NCBI RefSeq assembly: GCF_021654115.1
Contig: NZ_JAIWJF010000005.1
Location: 1-64,000, forward strand
Reading direction: 5' to 3'
Source: Furfurilactobacillus milii
Lineage (GTDB): Bacteria; Bacillota; Bacilli; Lactobacillales; Lactobacillaceae
Length of the DNA stretch: 64,000 nt
Shown here: piece after piece, positions 9,671 through 18,505 of the stretch
How the letters are laid out: each line of letters begins with the position of its first letter
How positions within the stretch are numbered: position 1 is the stretch's first letter
Translations under genes and position numbers: made by a program
The notes under the pieces: generated by a model
Databases searched by the model: none
Told to the model about the DNA's origin: nothing
Seen by the model: only the letters and a program-made list of their open reading frames with translations

Positions 9671-10372
9671 ATGGCCTCACCAATTTACATTCAAATTCAT
9701 AATCGTTTACGGAAAGCCGTGGAAGATGGTCAGTGGCAAGTTGGGGATAAAATTCCCTCAGAACGTGAACTTGCCATTCAGTTTGGCGTGAGTCGAATGA
9801 CCTTACGACAAGCCGTTCAGACGTTAGTTGAGGAAGGCCTGTTAGAACGACGTGTTGGCGCAGGCACATATGTGGCTAATCGCAAGGTGCAAGAGCGTGT
9901 TTCTGGTGTGACCAGTTTCACCGAGTTAATGGAACAGGCTGGTAAGGTGCCATCCTCACGGACAGTATCCTATCACATCACAACACCATCGCTTTCAGAA
10001 AGTGAAAAGTTACAACTGGCACCTAATGAACAGATTTTGCGAATGGAACGAATTCGTTTCGGCAACGATGAACCTATCTGTTTTGAAGTGGCCACTGTGC
10101 CTGAACGATTGATTCGACGCTTTAGCAAGGAAGATGTTACTAATTCACTGTACCGAGTGCTAGAAGACGAGGCCGGCCTTAAAGTTGGTCACGCTCAGCA
10201 AACGGTGTCGGCGATGACAGCTAGTGAACGGGTAGCTGAATATTTGAATGTTAAACGGAGTGATCCATTACTGCGTTTGCGTCAGGTTTCATTCCTTGAT
10301 GATGGTACGCCGTTTGAATACGTGCGGACCCAGTATGTCGGTAACCGATTCGAGTTCTACTTAGAACGTTAG
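9671..10372 (+). CDS. nagR: GntR/HutC-family regulator of amino-sugar use
   Basis: A winged-helix GntR domain at about residues 1-70 (PIYIQIHNRLRKAVEDG, IPSERELAIQFGVSRMTLRQA) and a UTRA ligand domain at about 85-230. Start 9671 is preferred over ATG 9662, because TAAGGGATG leaves no spacing for the latter but a normal spacing for 9671. The family binds phosphorylated amino sugars. Its probable sites are the palindromes at 8368-8379 and, less certainly, 7451-7462. It lies 57 bases after nagA. Confidence 0.88.
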   Translation: MASPIYIQIHNRLRKAVEDGQWQVGDKIPSERELAIQFGVSRMTLRQAVQTLVEEGLLERRVGAGTYVANRKVQERVSGVTSFTELMEQAGKVPSSRTVSYHITTPSLSESEKLQLAPNEQILRMERIRFGNDEPICFEVATVPERLIRRFSKEDVTNSLYRVLEDEAGLKVGHAQQTVSAMTASERVAEYLNVKRSDPLLRLRQVSFLDDGTPFEYVRTQYVGNRFEFYLER

Positions 10373-10395
10373 TTGAGTAATAAAACAATGATTAC

Positions 10396-10493
10396 ACGTG
10401 TGTCTGTGCGATTGTTTCCATAATTATGACAAGCAAAGTAGTTCTTTTGAATATTGAAATTGTGGGGAATGGTCGCGTGGACACACGTTTTTT
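10396..10493 (+). terminator. 24-bp wobble-rich hairpin with T-tract upstream of pncB
   Basis: Bases 10396-10419 pair continuously with 10465-10488. The outer 9 bp are Watson-Crick (ACGTGTGTC/GACACACGT), then several G-U pairs; the loop is 45 nt, and TTTTTT follows. It could terminate nagA-nagR. The large conserved-looking loop and position before NAD-synthesis genes leave a structured regulatory RNA possible, but no known NAD riboswitch consensus was recognised. Confidence 0.6.
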
Positions 10494-10509
10494 GATGCAA
10501 TGAGGGCAT

Positions 10510-10541
10510 TTAACAAAGAAATTCACAAGATATGGTAAAAT
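10510..10541 (+). promoter_or_regulatory. Probable pncB-nadE promoter (extended -10)
   Basis: TGGTAAAAT (10533-10541) has an extended -10 TG motif. The upstream TTAACA (10510-10515) is at a poor distance (20 bp), so recognition would rely on the extended -10. Confidence 0.45.
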
Positions 10542-10587
10542 ATGAGAGTTAAGAAAAATTCGTCTAAACAGAAAGGGAATAATTGCG

Positions 10588-12066
10588 ATGGTTACGCGTT
10601 ATCCAGATGACAGCCTGACGCTTCATACAGATGCATACGAAGTTAACATGGTCCAAACTTACTTTGAGGATGGAGTGGCCGATCGGCACGCCGTGTTCGA
10701 ATTATATTTTCGTGACCTACCATTTCACAATGGTTATGCCGTATTTGCAGGCCTAGAGCGGGTTGTCGATTACATTAATCAACTGCAGTTCACTGATTCT
10801 GACTTAGAGTATTTAGCGTCCACAAAACAATATTCGGAGAAGTTTTTAAACTATCTGCGGAATTTTAAGTTCACAGGGACGATTCGCGCTGCAAAAGAAG
10901 GCGACCTGGTTTTTAATAACGAACCATTGGTTCAAGTAGAGGGGACGTTGGCGGATTGTCAACTCGTTGAAACGGCCTTGTTGAACATCGTTAACTATCA
11001 GACTTTAATTGCTACAAAAGCTGCCCGCATTCGTTCAGTAGCTGGCAATGATGGGATCTTGGAGTTTGGTACGCGACGGGCACAAGAAATGGATGCCGCC
11101 ATTTGGGGTACGCGTGCTGCTTATATCGGTGGATTTGACGCTACTAGTAACATGCGCGCGGGTAAAATTTTTGGAATTCCGATAAGTGGCACCCATGCCC
11201 ATAGCTTGGTACAAACGTACCGTAACGACTATGACGCTTTCATGGCTTACGCGCGTTCCCACAAGGACTGTGTCTTTCTTGTGGACACGTATGACACACT
11301 ACGTTCAGGCGTGCCAAACGCCATTCGCGTGGCCAAAGAGATGGGCGATAAGATTAACTTTTTAGGCGTTCGTATTGATTCTGGGGACATGGCATATATT
11401 TCAAAACGTGTGCGTGAACAACTTGATGAGGCCGGTTTTCCGAATGCTAAAATTTATGCGTCGAATGACTTGGACGAAAAGACGATTACCAACCTTAAGA
11501 TGCAGGGCGCTAAGATTGACGTTTGGGGCGTGGGCACAAAACTGATTACTGCGTTTGACCAGCCTGCACTCGGTGCTGTGTACAAACTGGTGTCCGTTGA
11601 AAATGAACGGGGCACAATGGTTGATACAATCAAGTTGTCGAGTAACGCCGAAAAAGTATCGACGCCGGGTAAAAAGCAGGTTTGGCGGATTACCAAGAAG
11701 GCGGATGGTAAATCTGAAGGTGATTATGTTGCGTTATCTGACGAACGGCCAGATGAAGCGTCACGATTGCATATGTTCCACCCAAGCTATACGTACATCA
11801 ATAAGGACGTGACGGACTTTGATGCCCGTCCCGTGCTGGTGACGATTTTTGAAAATGGCAAGCAAGTTTATGAGTTGCCTGAGTTACAAATGATTAAACA
11901 GTTTGCTGCAGACCAGTTAGCTTCTTTGTGGGATGAATACAAACGGGACCTGAATCCACAAATTTATCCTGTTGATTTATCGCAAAAACTTTGGGATCAC
12001 AAACAAAATATTATTAAGCAAGTTCACAGTTACGTCAGTGAATTAAAGTTTGACGGACAGTCCTAG
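10588..12066 (+). CDS. pncB: Nicotinate phosphoribosyltransferase
   Basis: 492 residues, the usual length for the Firmicutes form. It makes nicotinate mononucleotide from nicotinate and PRPP with ATP. Visible motifs are HTDAYEVNM near the N-terminus, EFGTRRAQ and GTSN-like GGFDATSNM near 190, GTHAHSLV near 200 (phosphorylated-His region of the family) and the VRIDSGDM phosphate-binding stretch near 262. AAAGGGAATAA precedes ATG 10588. It is directly followed by nadE, giving a nicotinate salvage operon. Confidence 0.95.
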   Translation: MVTRYPDDSLTLHTDAYEVNMVQTYFEDGVADRHAVFELYFRDLPFHNGYAVFAGLERVVDYINQLQFTDSDLEYLASTKQYSEKFLNYLRNFKFTGTIRAAKEGDLVFNNEPLVQVEGTLADCQLVETALLNIVNYQTLIATKAARIRSVAGNDGILEFGTRRAQEMDAAIWGTRAAYIGGFDATSNMRAGKIFGIPISGTHAHSLVQTYRNDYDAFMAYARSHKDCVFLVDTYDTLRSGVPNAIRVAKEMGDKINFLGVRIDSGDMAYISKRVREQLDEAGFPNAKIYASNDLDEKTITNLKMQGAKIDVWGVGTKLITAFDQPALGAVYKLVSVENERGTMVDTIKLSSNAEKVSTPGKKQVWRITKKADGKSEGDYVALSDERPDEASRLHMFHPSYTYINKDVTDFDARPVLVTIFENGKQVYELPELQMIKQFAADQLASLWDEYKRDLNPQIYPVDLSQKLWDHKQNIIKQVHSYVSELKFDGQS

Positions 12067-12113
12067 GCTATCCATCTATTTCAGTAGTAATTAAGTAATG
12101 GAGGCCTTCGGAC

Positions 12114-12941
12114 ATGAGAGAAAAACAGGCAGAAATTATTAAAGCACTCGGTGTTAGTGCTAACTTTGATGCGGAACAGGAAATTCGGAAAAGTGTCGAC
12201 TTTTTAAAGGACTATTTGAAAAAGAACACGTTTTTAAAGACACTGGTTCTGGGAATTTCTGGTGGTCAAGATTCCACACTGGCTGGCAAACTATCACAGA
12301 TGGCGATTACAGAGATGCGTCAGGGAACTGGCAATGATCAGTATCAATTCATTGCGGTTCGTTTGCCATATGGTGAACAGGCGGATGAAAGTGACGCGAT
12401 GGATGCCATCACGTTTATGGAAGCCGATAAGGTAATGCGAGTGAACGTTCAGGCGGCAGTTGACGCTGGTGTTGCCGCGGTTGAAGCTAACGGGCTGACG
12501 GTGTCTGACTTTAACAAAGGAAATATCAAGGCGCGCGAGCGCATGGTGGCCCAGTATACGATTGCTGGCGAAGTTCATGGCGCTGTCGTGGGTACGGATC
12601 ATGCAGCTGAAGCGGTTACTGGGTTTTACACAAAGTACGGCGATGGTGGCACGGACATTGATCCTTTGTACCGGCTGGACAAACGGCAAGGGAAAGCGAT
12701 GCTGAAGGTCTTAAACGCACCGGAACATTTATACTTGAAGGTTCCGACTGCCGATCTGGAGGACAACCGTCCAGCATTACCTGATGAAGTGGCCCTTGGC
12801 GTCACATATGATGACATTGATAATTATCTGGAAGGCAAAACGATTAAGGACGCTGACGCTGATAAAATTGAAAATTGGTACAACAAGACGATGCACAAAC
12901 GTCATATGCCGATTACGATCTTTGATAACTTTTGGCGTTAG
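12114..12941 (+). CDS. nadE: NH3-dependent NAD+ synthetase
   Basis: 275 residues, amidating nicotinate adenine dinucleotide to NAD with ATP and ammonia. The PP-loop SGGQDST is near residues 49-55. [24 protein letters not shown] near 165 and the C-terminal [13 protein letters not shown] match short ammonia-dependent enzymes; there is no glutaminase domain. GGAGG lies upstream of ATG 12114, 47 bases after pncB. The pair gives a pathway from nicotinate to NAD, with nadD presumably elsewhere. Confidence 0.95.
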   Translation: MREKQAEIIKALGVSANFDAEQEIRKSVDFLKDYLKKNTFLKTLVLGISGGQDSTLAGKLSQMAITEMRQGTGNDQYQFIAVRLPYGEQADESDAMDAITFMEADKVMRVNVQAAVDAGVAAVEANGLTVSDFNKGNIKARERMVAQYTIAGEVHGAVVGTDHAAEAVTGFYTKYGDGGTDIDPLYRLDKRQGKAMLKVLNAPEHLYLKVPTADLEDNRPALPDEVALGVTYDDIDNYLEGKTIKDADADKIENWYNKTMHKRHMPITIFDNFWR

Positions 12942-12955
12942 TTCAAACTTATTAC

Positions 12956-12984
12956 TTGTGTTTAACTAATCATTTCGATATACT
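12956..12984 (+). promoter_or_regulatory. Promoter of the Mn riboswitch-ATPase transcript
   Basis: TTGTGT (12956-12961), 17 bp and TATACT (12979-12984). Transcription would start a few bases before the riboswitch. Confidence 0.7.
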
Positions 12985-12996
12985 TTTGCTTAAGAT

Positions 12997-13107
12997 AAAT
13001 GAGGGAGTAACTAATGGTGTCATCGCGCACAGATATTGTGTTGTGACACCGTGACAACGCCACCAACAAGATTCGTTCTGGTTTTGTCTTAAATAGTGAG
13101 ACTCATG
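12997..13107 (+). ncRNA. yybP-ykoY manganese riboswitch
   Basis: The element opens with an ATGAG strand followed by the conserved GGGAGTAAC loop sequence. It contains the GTGACAACGCCACC region and closes with GTGAGACTCAT, whose CTCAT pairs with ATGAG to form P1. This matches the yybP-ykoY class, which binds Mn2+. Its 3' P1 strand overlaps the 5' arm of the terminator, so ligand binding should prevent termination, giving an ON switch for metal export. Assigned by motif and context, without a covariance search. Confidence 0.85.
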
Positions 13108-13143
13108 GTCTGCACATTTAGTGTGCGTCCATGGGTCTTTTTT
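13099..13143 (+). terminator. Riboswitch expression-platform terminator
   Basis: AGACTCATGG (13099-13108) pairs with CCATGGGTCT (13129-13138) with one G-U, and the inner GCACA/TGTGC also pairs; TTTTTT follows. It competes with riboswitch P1. Confidence 0.85.
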
Positions 13144-13190
13144 CGTCCCATGAGCGATGTACACGGCCGATAATTTAAAGGAGAGATGTT

Positions 13191-15878
13191 ATGAAACAAA
13201 GTAAATTACCGCAAGCAGCGCAATGGACCGTTGATGAATCCCTTCAGCAAATGAAATCAAGTAGAGATGGGTTGACTGACCAAATGGTGTCGACGAGACG
13301 CGATGAGCACGGTCCGAACGCGTTAGCGGCCAAACGGCAAACAACCTTACTGGAAAAATTTATTGCTCAGTTTAAAGATTTAATGATTGTAGTGTTGATT
13401 GTGGCCGCCATCATTGCTGCAATGACAGGTGAAGTGGTGGATGCCATCATTATCTTACTGGTAGTGGTGCTTAACGCCGTGTTTGGCGTTTTCCAAGAAG
13501 CGAAGGCGGAGCAGGCCATTAATGCGCTTCAAGAAATGTCGGCGCCAAATGCACACGTCCGTCGTAATGGCGAAACAGTGACGGTAAAAAGTGACGAATT
13601 AGTGCCTGGTGATATTGTGCTTCTGGAAGCCGGTGATATTGTGCCAGCGGATATGCGTTTATTAGAAAGTGCCTCGCTTAAAATTGAGGAGTCTGCGCTT
13701 ACAGGTGAATCAGTGCCAGTCACTAAACATCTTGCTCCAGTGACGGTAACAAACGTGGGGTTAGGTGATATGAGCGACCTCGCCTTTATGAATAGTAACG
13801 TGACTTATGGTCGTGGTGTGGGGGTCGTTACAGCTACGGGGATGCAAACGCAGGTTGGCCGCATCGCTGGGATGCTTGATAACACTAAAGAACGCAAAAC
13901 ACCGTTGCAGGAAAATCTGGCCCATTTAGGTAAAGTGTTAACGGCACTGATTCTGGTGGTTGCCGTAATCGTCTTTGCAGTTGGCATGATTCGTGGTAAT
14001 GAAACATTGATTAACATGCTGCTGACGGCTATTTCGTTGGCGGTAGCGGCCATTCCAGAAGGATTGCCTGCTATTGTGACCATCACATTAGCTCTGGGAA
14101 CGACGCGCATGGCCAAACTGAATGCGCTGGTCCGTCGTTTGCCTGCCGTTGAAACGCTGGGAAGTACGGATATTATCGCTTCAGATAAGACCGGGACATT
14201 GACTCAAAACAAGATGACGGTTGAAAAACTAGTGGTTGATGGCGAAGTTCGCGAGGCTAAAGCTGGGGTTGGTGCAACGGCTGATAGTGATGAGGAAATC
14301 TTAGCAACCCTGTTGATGTTGAATAATGATACCAAACTGACGGCCGATGGCTTAGTCGGAGATCCAACAGAAACAGCCTTGATTCAGTACAACATGGATC
14401 ATGATGTAACTACCGACAAATTTCTAGCTGCACATCCCCGACAAGCTGAAATTCCGTTTGATTCAGAACGTAAATTGATGACGACCATCAATAAAATGGA
14501 TGACACCGGCGCATTGTGGATTACCGTTAAGGGGGCGCCGGATGAATTGCTAAAACGGGCCACGCAGGTTCAGCGCAATGGTCAGGTTGAGCCATTGACA
14601 GACGAGCTTCGGGAACAGTTGTTGACGATCAACCATCAGCTGGCCGTGCAGGCATTGCGAGTATTGGCGTTTGCTTACCGCCCGGTTGAAACAGTTCCGG
14701 CAACCATGACTTCAGACAAGGTTGAGCAAGATCTCATCTTTGCTGGATTTGTTGGAATGATCGATCCAGAGCGGCCAGAAGTAGCTGGCGCGGTTGCCGA
14801 AGCTAAAAGCGCGGGTATTCGACCACTGATGATTACGGGTGACCACGCGGATACGGCCAAGGCCATTGCCGTTCGACTCGGCATTATTCAGGCTGACGAT
14901 GACGCTGGCGTCATCACCGGTGCTCAACTAGACGACTTGAGTGAGCCTGATTTCGAAAAACGGGTATCGCAGTATTCCGTTTACGCGCGGGTGGCGCCGG
15001 AGCATAAGGTTCGGATTGTGAATGCCTGGCAGAAGCGTGGCAAAGTTGTTGCCATGACTGGCGACGGTGTGAACGATGCCCCAGCGCTGAAAACTGCTGA
15101 TATCGGCGTTGGAATGGGGATCACTGGGACAGAAGTGTCTAAGGGCGCATCCGACATGGTTCTTGCTGATGACAACTTCTCTACGATTGTGGTGGCGGTT
15201 CGTGAAGGTCGTAAAGTATTTGCTAACATCCAAAAGGCCATTCAATACTTGCTATCTGCAAACTTAGGTGAAGTGTTAACCCTTTTTGTAATGACCATGA
15301 TGGGATGGCAGATCTTGGCACCCGTGCATATTTTATGGATCAATTTGGTGACTGACACATTCCCAGCGATTGCGCTAGGTCTGGAACCAGCTGAAAAAAA
15401 CATCATGAAACAGAAGCCACGTGGTCGAACATCAAACTTCTTGTCAGGCGGGGTGTTTGGCAACATTATCTATCAGGGATTGTTGGAAGGTGGGCTGACA
15501 CTTTTGGTTTACTGGCTAGCTCTGACATTCCCCGTTCATGCTGGTGCAGAACAAATCCATGCAGATGCTTTGACCATGGCGTTTGCAACGCTTGGATTGA
15601 TTCAGTTGTTCCATGCATTTAATTCAAAATCAATTCATGGAACAATTTTTACAAAGCAACTTTTTAAGAACCGTGCGTTTAACTGGGCCATTCTGGTGGC
15701 ATTTGTGCTGTTGGCTGCGACCATCCTTGTGCCTGGGTTTAACACACTTTTCCACGTCACAACATTGGATTGGTTCCAGTGGTTAATCGTGATTGGTGCA
15801 GGTGTGACGATGATTTTAATCGTGGAAGTGGTAAAATTAGTGCAACGTCTAAGAAAGAGTGGTGCCGAAGCTCGGTAA
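13191..15878 (+). CDS. P2-type cation-transporting ATPase, probable Mn2+/Ca2+ exporter
   Basis: 895 residues, the normal length for PMR1/LMCA-type pumps. Domains in order: cation ATPase N-domain (1-75), actuator with TGES (near 175-178), membrane segment 4 with the PEGLP motif, phosphorylation motif DKTGTLT (Asp332), the nucleotide-binding KGAPD-type motif, the hinge TGDGVNDAPALK (near 625), and six C-terminal membrane helices. The Mn2+ riboswitch upstream argues for Mn2+ export, as for the Lactococcus YoaB pump, though sequence alone cannot separate Ca2+ from Mn2+. The last eight codons lie inside a 38-bp sequence repeated 128 bp downstream, so the tail KSGAEAR may be a duplication scar. Confidence 0.92.
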   Translation: MKQSKLPQAAQWTVDESLQQMKSSRDGLTDQMVSTRRDEHGPNALAAKRQTTLLEKFIAQFKDLMIVVLIVAAIIAAMTGEVVDAIIILLVVVLNAVFGVFQEAKAEQAINALQEMSAPNAHVRRNGETVTVKSDELVPGDIVLLEAGDIVPADMRLLESASLKIEESALTGESVPVTKHLAPVTVTNVGLGDMSDLAFMNSNVTYGRGVGVVTATGMQTQVGRIAGMLDNTKERKTPLQENLAHLGKVLTALILVVAVIVFAVGMIRGNETLINMLLTAISLAVAAIPEGLPAIVTITLALGTTRMAKLNALVRRLPAVETLGSTDIIASDKTGTLTQNKMTVEKLVVDGEVREAKAGVGATADSDEEILATLLMLNNDTKLTADGLVGDPTETALIQYNMDHDVTTDKFLAAHPRQAEIPFDSERKLMTTINKMDDTGALWITVKGAPDELLKRATQVQRNGQVEPLTDELREQLLTINHQLAVQALRVLAFAYRPVETVPATMTSDKVEQDLIFAGFVGMIDPERPEVAGAVAEAKSAGIRPLMITGDHADTAKAIAVRLGIIQADDDAGVITGAQLDDLSEPDFEKRVSQYSVYARVAPEHKVRIVNAWQKRGKVVAMTGDGVNDAPALKTADIGVGMGITGTEVSKGASDMVLADDNFSTIVVAVREGRKVFANIQKAIQYLLSANLGEVLTLFVMTMMGWQILAPVHILWINLVTDTFPAIALGLEPAEKNIMKQKPRGRTSNFLSGGVFGNIIYQGLLEGGLTLLVYWLALTFPVHAGAEQIHADALTMAFATLGLIQLFHAFNSKSIHGTIFTKQLFKNRAFNWAILVAFVLLAATILVPGFNTLFHVTTLDWFQWLIVIGAGVTMILIVEVVKLVQRLRKSGAEAR

Positions 15879-15893
15879 TACCCGAGCAATAAC
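15856..15893 (+). repeat. 38-bp direct repeat, copy 1 (spans ATPase stop)
   Basis: Matches 15984-16021 in 37 of 38 bases. It contains a short hairpin GCTCGG/CCGAGC and covers the last codons and stop of the ATPase gene. Confidence 0.9.
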
Positions 15894-15983
15894 TTAAAGG
15901 TGGCGGCATGCAAGCGCAGTTCGCTTGTGGGCAGACAGCTTTGGGTTATGCAGAGGGGATTGAGCGACAGGTGCACGTTTAGA

Positions 15984-16021
15984 AGAGTGGTGCCGAAGCT
16001 CGGTAATGCCCGAGCAATAAC
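15984..16021 (+). repeat. 38-bp direct repeat, copy 2
   Basis: Second copy 128 bp downstream, ending just before the ribosome-binding site of the next gene. Weaker similarity extends upstream (GTGCAACGTCTAAG against GTGCACGTTTAG), as if the 3' end of the ATPase gene had been tandemly duplicated and one copy decayed. Confidence 0.9.
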
Positions 16022-16037
16022 GGTCAAGGAGATTATT

Positions 16038-16472
16038 GTGAAAAAGAACTTAATGATGGTGTACGGGCAAACATTGTCCAGAACAATTGCGGATACAGAA
16101 GATGTGCAAAAGGATTTGGAACCTTATTACACGAAACTAAAAACGGCGATGGATGCCGATAAGTTGGCAGATCTTAGTGATGCTGACTTTGCTGATATTC
16201 AGTCAGAATTTCAGGATGGTACGGATCGTTATCTGAGCTACAATGATAAATTGAAAAAGTTACAAGCGCCTGCGCGTTTCATGGGGAAACATCAGACACT
16301 TAAGCGTGCCTATGACACTTATGCTAATGCGTGCCAGACGATGACGGACAGTTTGAATGTCAAGGAGCACACGGTCGACACGAAAAAGTTTGCCCAGGCA
16401 GAAACTGATCAAAATGAAGCCATGGATCGAATTATTCGTCTCATTCAGACAATCATGGCAACTAACGCTTAG
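16038..16472 (+). CDS. Unknown small helical protein
   Basis: 144 residues from GTG 16038, chosen because GGAG lies about eight bases upstream; the open frame extending back to 15900 runs through the direct repeat and is not plausible. Composition is charged and helix-forming throughout (repeated EDVQKDLEPYYTKLK, DADFADIQSEF, KLKKLQ segments), with no Cys, no signal peptide and no membrane segment. I do not recognise the family. It lies between the Mn-type ATPase and sprT. Confidence 0.75.
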   Translation: MKKNLMMVYGQTLSRTIADTEDVQKDLEPYYTKLKTAMDADKLADLSDADFADIQSEFQDGTDRYLSYNDKLKKLQAPARFMGKHQTLKRAYDTYANACQTMTDSLNVKEHTVDTKKFAQAETDQNEAMDRIIRLIQTIMATNA

Positions 16473-16541
16473 TGTCGTTACATTTAGATTCTTTTACGTA
16501 TGTAAAGGTATAGGATGTAGTGCTTAGCGTTAACAGAAATG

Positions 16542-16577
16542 AACCGCTCATTCTGAACATCGGGATGAGTGGTTTTT
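16542..16577 (+). terminator. Terminator before sprT
   Basis: AACCGCTCATTC pairs with GGATGAGTGGTT around a short loop, with TTTTT following. Confidence 0.75.
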
Positions 16578-16608
16578 CATTGGGTAATGAAATTGTGGAG
16601 GAAAATGA

Positions 16609-17094
16609 ATGACAAATGATGAGTTACAACGGTTGGTCATGCAAATTTCCACGCGGGAGTTTGGCAAACCGTTTAAACATCAAGCCGTGTTCAACTCGCG
16701 GTTGCAAACAACGGGTGGTCGCTACCATCTTCGGGATCATCATATTGATATAAATCCGAAAATGCTAACTGATTTCGGTGAAGACACCCTTGAAGGGGTG
16801 ATTAAGCACGAGCTGGTTCACTATCACTTGTCGATGGCAGGATTGCCATTTAATCATCGTAGTCGGGAATTTCGAACCTTGCTGGCCCAGGTGGGTGGCA
16901 GTCGTTTTGCACCGGCACCTAAACATCGACAAGGACAGACAGCTCGCTCACGATCACGGCACATATATATTTATGAGTGTATAAAATGCGGTCAACGATA
17001 CACGCGTCGTCGTCGAATCAATACACGGCGATTTGCATGTGGGATTTGTGGTGGTCGGTTGAATTTGGCAGAAGCTTATACTCAAGAATCTTAA
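16609..17094 (+). CDS. sprT: SprT-like zinc-dependent family protein
   Basis: 161 residues. The zincin motif HELVHYH at about residues 67-73 supplies two His and the Glu base, and a C-terminal zinc ribbon has paired CxxC motifs (CIKC near 124 and CGIC near 145). This matches the bacterial SprT-like (YdcK) group, often annotated as a transcription-associated or metallopeptidase-like protein. The substrate is unknown. GGAGG is seven bases before ATG 16609. It is preceded by a terminator, so it has its own transcript. Confidence 0.9.
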   Translation: MTNDELQRLVMQISTREFGKPFKHQAVFNSRLQTTGGRYHLRDHHIDINPKMLTDFGEDTLEGVIKHELVHYHLSMAGLPFNHRSREFRTLLAQVGGSRFAPAPKHRQGQTARSRSRHIYIYECIKCGQRYTRRRRINTRRFACGICGGRLNLAEAYTQES

Positions 17095-17199
17095 GAAACC
17101 GTGAAACTCGTCTGTAGAATTCGAATGTCGTAATGGCTATTGTACACTGTATGGCAGAATACGCTATGATAGCTGTATCGATGAATGTGGGGGTAGGGT

Positions 17200-18246
17200 A
17201 TGGAACGAATTTATCAGTGGCTTAAGAAAGAGGACGTTCAACTTTATTTAACCTTGGCGTTTTTGATCTTTGTGTTGTTTTGTTTTCGCCACTTTCTCTC
17301 CATTATTTTGCTAATTACGATTTTTTCTTTCTTAGCATTAAAAGTGACGACTCGTTTACGACAATGGTTACCCATTGGTCAGGTGCTGGCGACCTTGATT
17401 GTGTATGTGGTGGTGATTGGCTTAGTTGTACTAGCTATCTCCTACGCCGCGCCATCTTTGGCTAGCCAGTTTTCTGGCATCCCTCATTTGATTATGAAAG
17501 CGATCAATGACCATCCAGTTTGGGATAAGCAATTAGACACATGGGTGAATAAAGCACTCAACAGTAGTGAAATTATGAAACACGGACAAACAGCTTTGGA
17601 AACGGGGCTACGTGGACTGGAAAGTGTTGGCACAGCCTTCTCTCATGTAGGGGTTGCCATTTTCTTGAGCTTGATTTTTACCGCGTCTTACGGCCGGATG
17701 AAGCGATTTGGGGATGCGTTTTTACACAGCCGTTTTAAAAAGTTCTTCACCAATGTTTATTTCTTAGTTCGCAAGTTTGTTACTATTTTGGGAACGGTTG
17801 TGGATACACAATTAATTATTTGTTCAATTAACACGGTTTTGATGACCATTGGCTTATTTTTCCTAAAGATGCCAAGTTTAATGGTGTTGGCTGTAATTGT
17901 CTTTATCCTTGGATTGGTGCCTGTTGCTGGGGTGCTCATTTCGATGGTGCCATTAACGTTGATCGCGTTTGCTAGCGGCGGTATCTGGCGGGTCGTGGAA
18001 GTGATTATCTTAGTTATTGTAATTCACTTCTTTGAATCTTATTTCTTGCACCCACGTCTTATGGCTACTGCCACCGATTTACCGATTTTTGTGACATTCA
18101 TGACTTTGATAGTGAGTGAAGAGATATTCGGTGTTTGGGGACTGATTGTTGGATTACCAATTGTGGCATTTTTCCTCGATCTCTTTGGCGTTCATCCCCA
18201 GCCTAATGATGGACCAATCATGCAGCAGCTTCGTGGTGATAAATAG
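17200..18246 (+). CDS. AI-2E-family (YdiK/PerM) transporter
   Basis: 348 residues with seven to eight hydrophobic segments: two or three at the N-terminus, a soluble stretch at about 85-145 and a C-terminal membrane block with the family signature PVAGVLISMVPLTLIA and HFFESYFLHPRLMA. Family members are permeases variously linked to autoinducer-2 export or ion/H+ antiport; the substrate cannot be told here. ATG 17200 follows GGGGGTAGGG. A plausible TATGAT -10 lies near 17165. tRNA-Leu follows. Confidence 0.88.
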   Translation: MERIYQWLKKEDVQLYLTLAFLIFVLFCFRHFLSIILLITIFSFLALKVTTRLRQWLPIGQVLATLIVYVVVIGLVVLAISYAAPSLASQFSGIPHLIMKAINDHPVWDKQLDTWVNKALNSSEIMKHGQTALETGLRGLESVGTAFSHVGVAIFLSLIFTASYGRMKRFGDAFLHSRFKKFFTNVYFLVRKFVTILGTVVDTQLIICSINTVLMTIGLFFLKMPSLMVLAVIVFILGLVPVAGVLISMVPLTLIAFASGGIWRVVEVIILVIVIHFFESYFLHPRLMATATDLPIFVTFMTLIVSEEIFGVWGLIVGLPIVAFFLDLFGVHPQPNDGPIMQQLRGDK

Positions 18247-18328
18247 GTGCTAAACGGAAATATGCGGGGAGAATGTCAAAGAGTAATTGCCAAGTCTGCG
18301 AATGTCTGGTAGAATTATTTTCGTTGAT

Positions 18329-18413
18329 GCGGCCATGGCGGAATTGGCAGACGCGCAAGATTAAGGATCTTGTGATCCCTTCGATCATCCGAGTTCAAGT
18401 CTCGGTGGCCGCA
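18329..18413 (+). tRNA. tRNA-Leu (anticodon TAA)
   Basis: Acceptor arm GCGGCCA/TGGCCGC, anticodon stem CAAGA/TCTTG with loop TTAAGGA giving TAA, a long variable arm (class II) and T-loop TTCAAGT. 85 nt, discriminator A. Confidence 0.95.
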
Positions 18414-18447
18414 TAATCAGATTGGTTAACTAGGCTGACCAATCTAA

Positions 18448-18487
18448 AAAGATCCTCGTAGTGATGATTTCACTACGAGGATCTTTT
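18448..18487 (+). terminator. Bidirectional terminator between tRNA-Leu and PPOX gene
   Basis: AAGATCCTCGTAGTGA pairs perfectly with TCACTACGAGGATCTT, with A-rich left and T-rich right flanks. It serves the plus-strand tRNA and the minus-strand operon that ends at 18506. Confidence 0.9.
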
Positions 18488-18505
18488 TTTGTCGTGGATA
18501 ATTTT

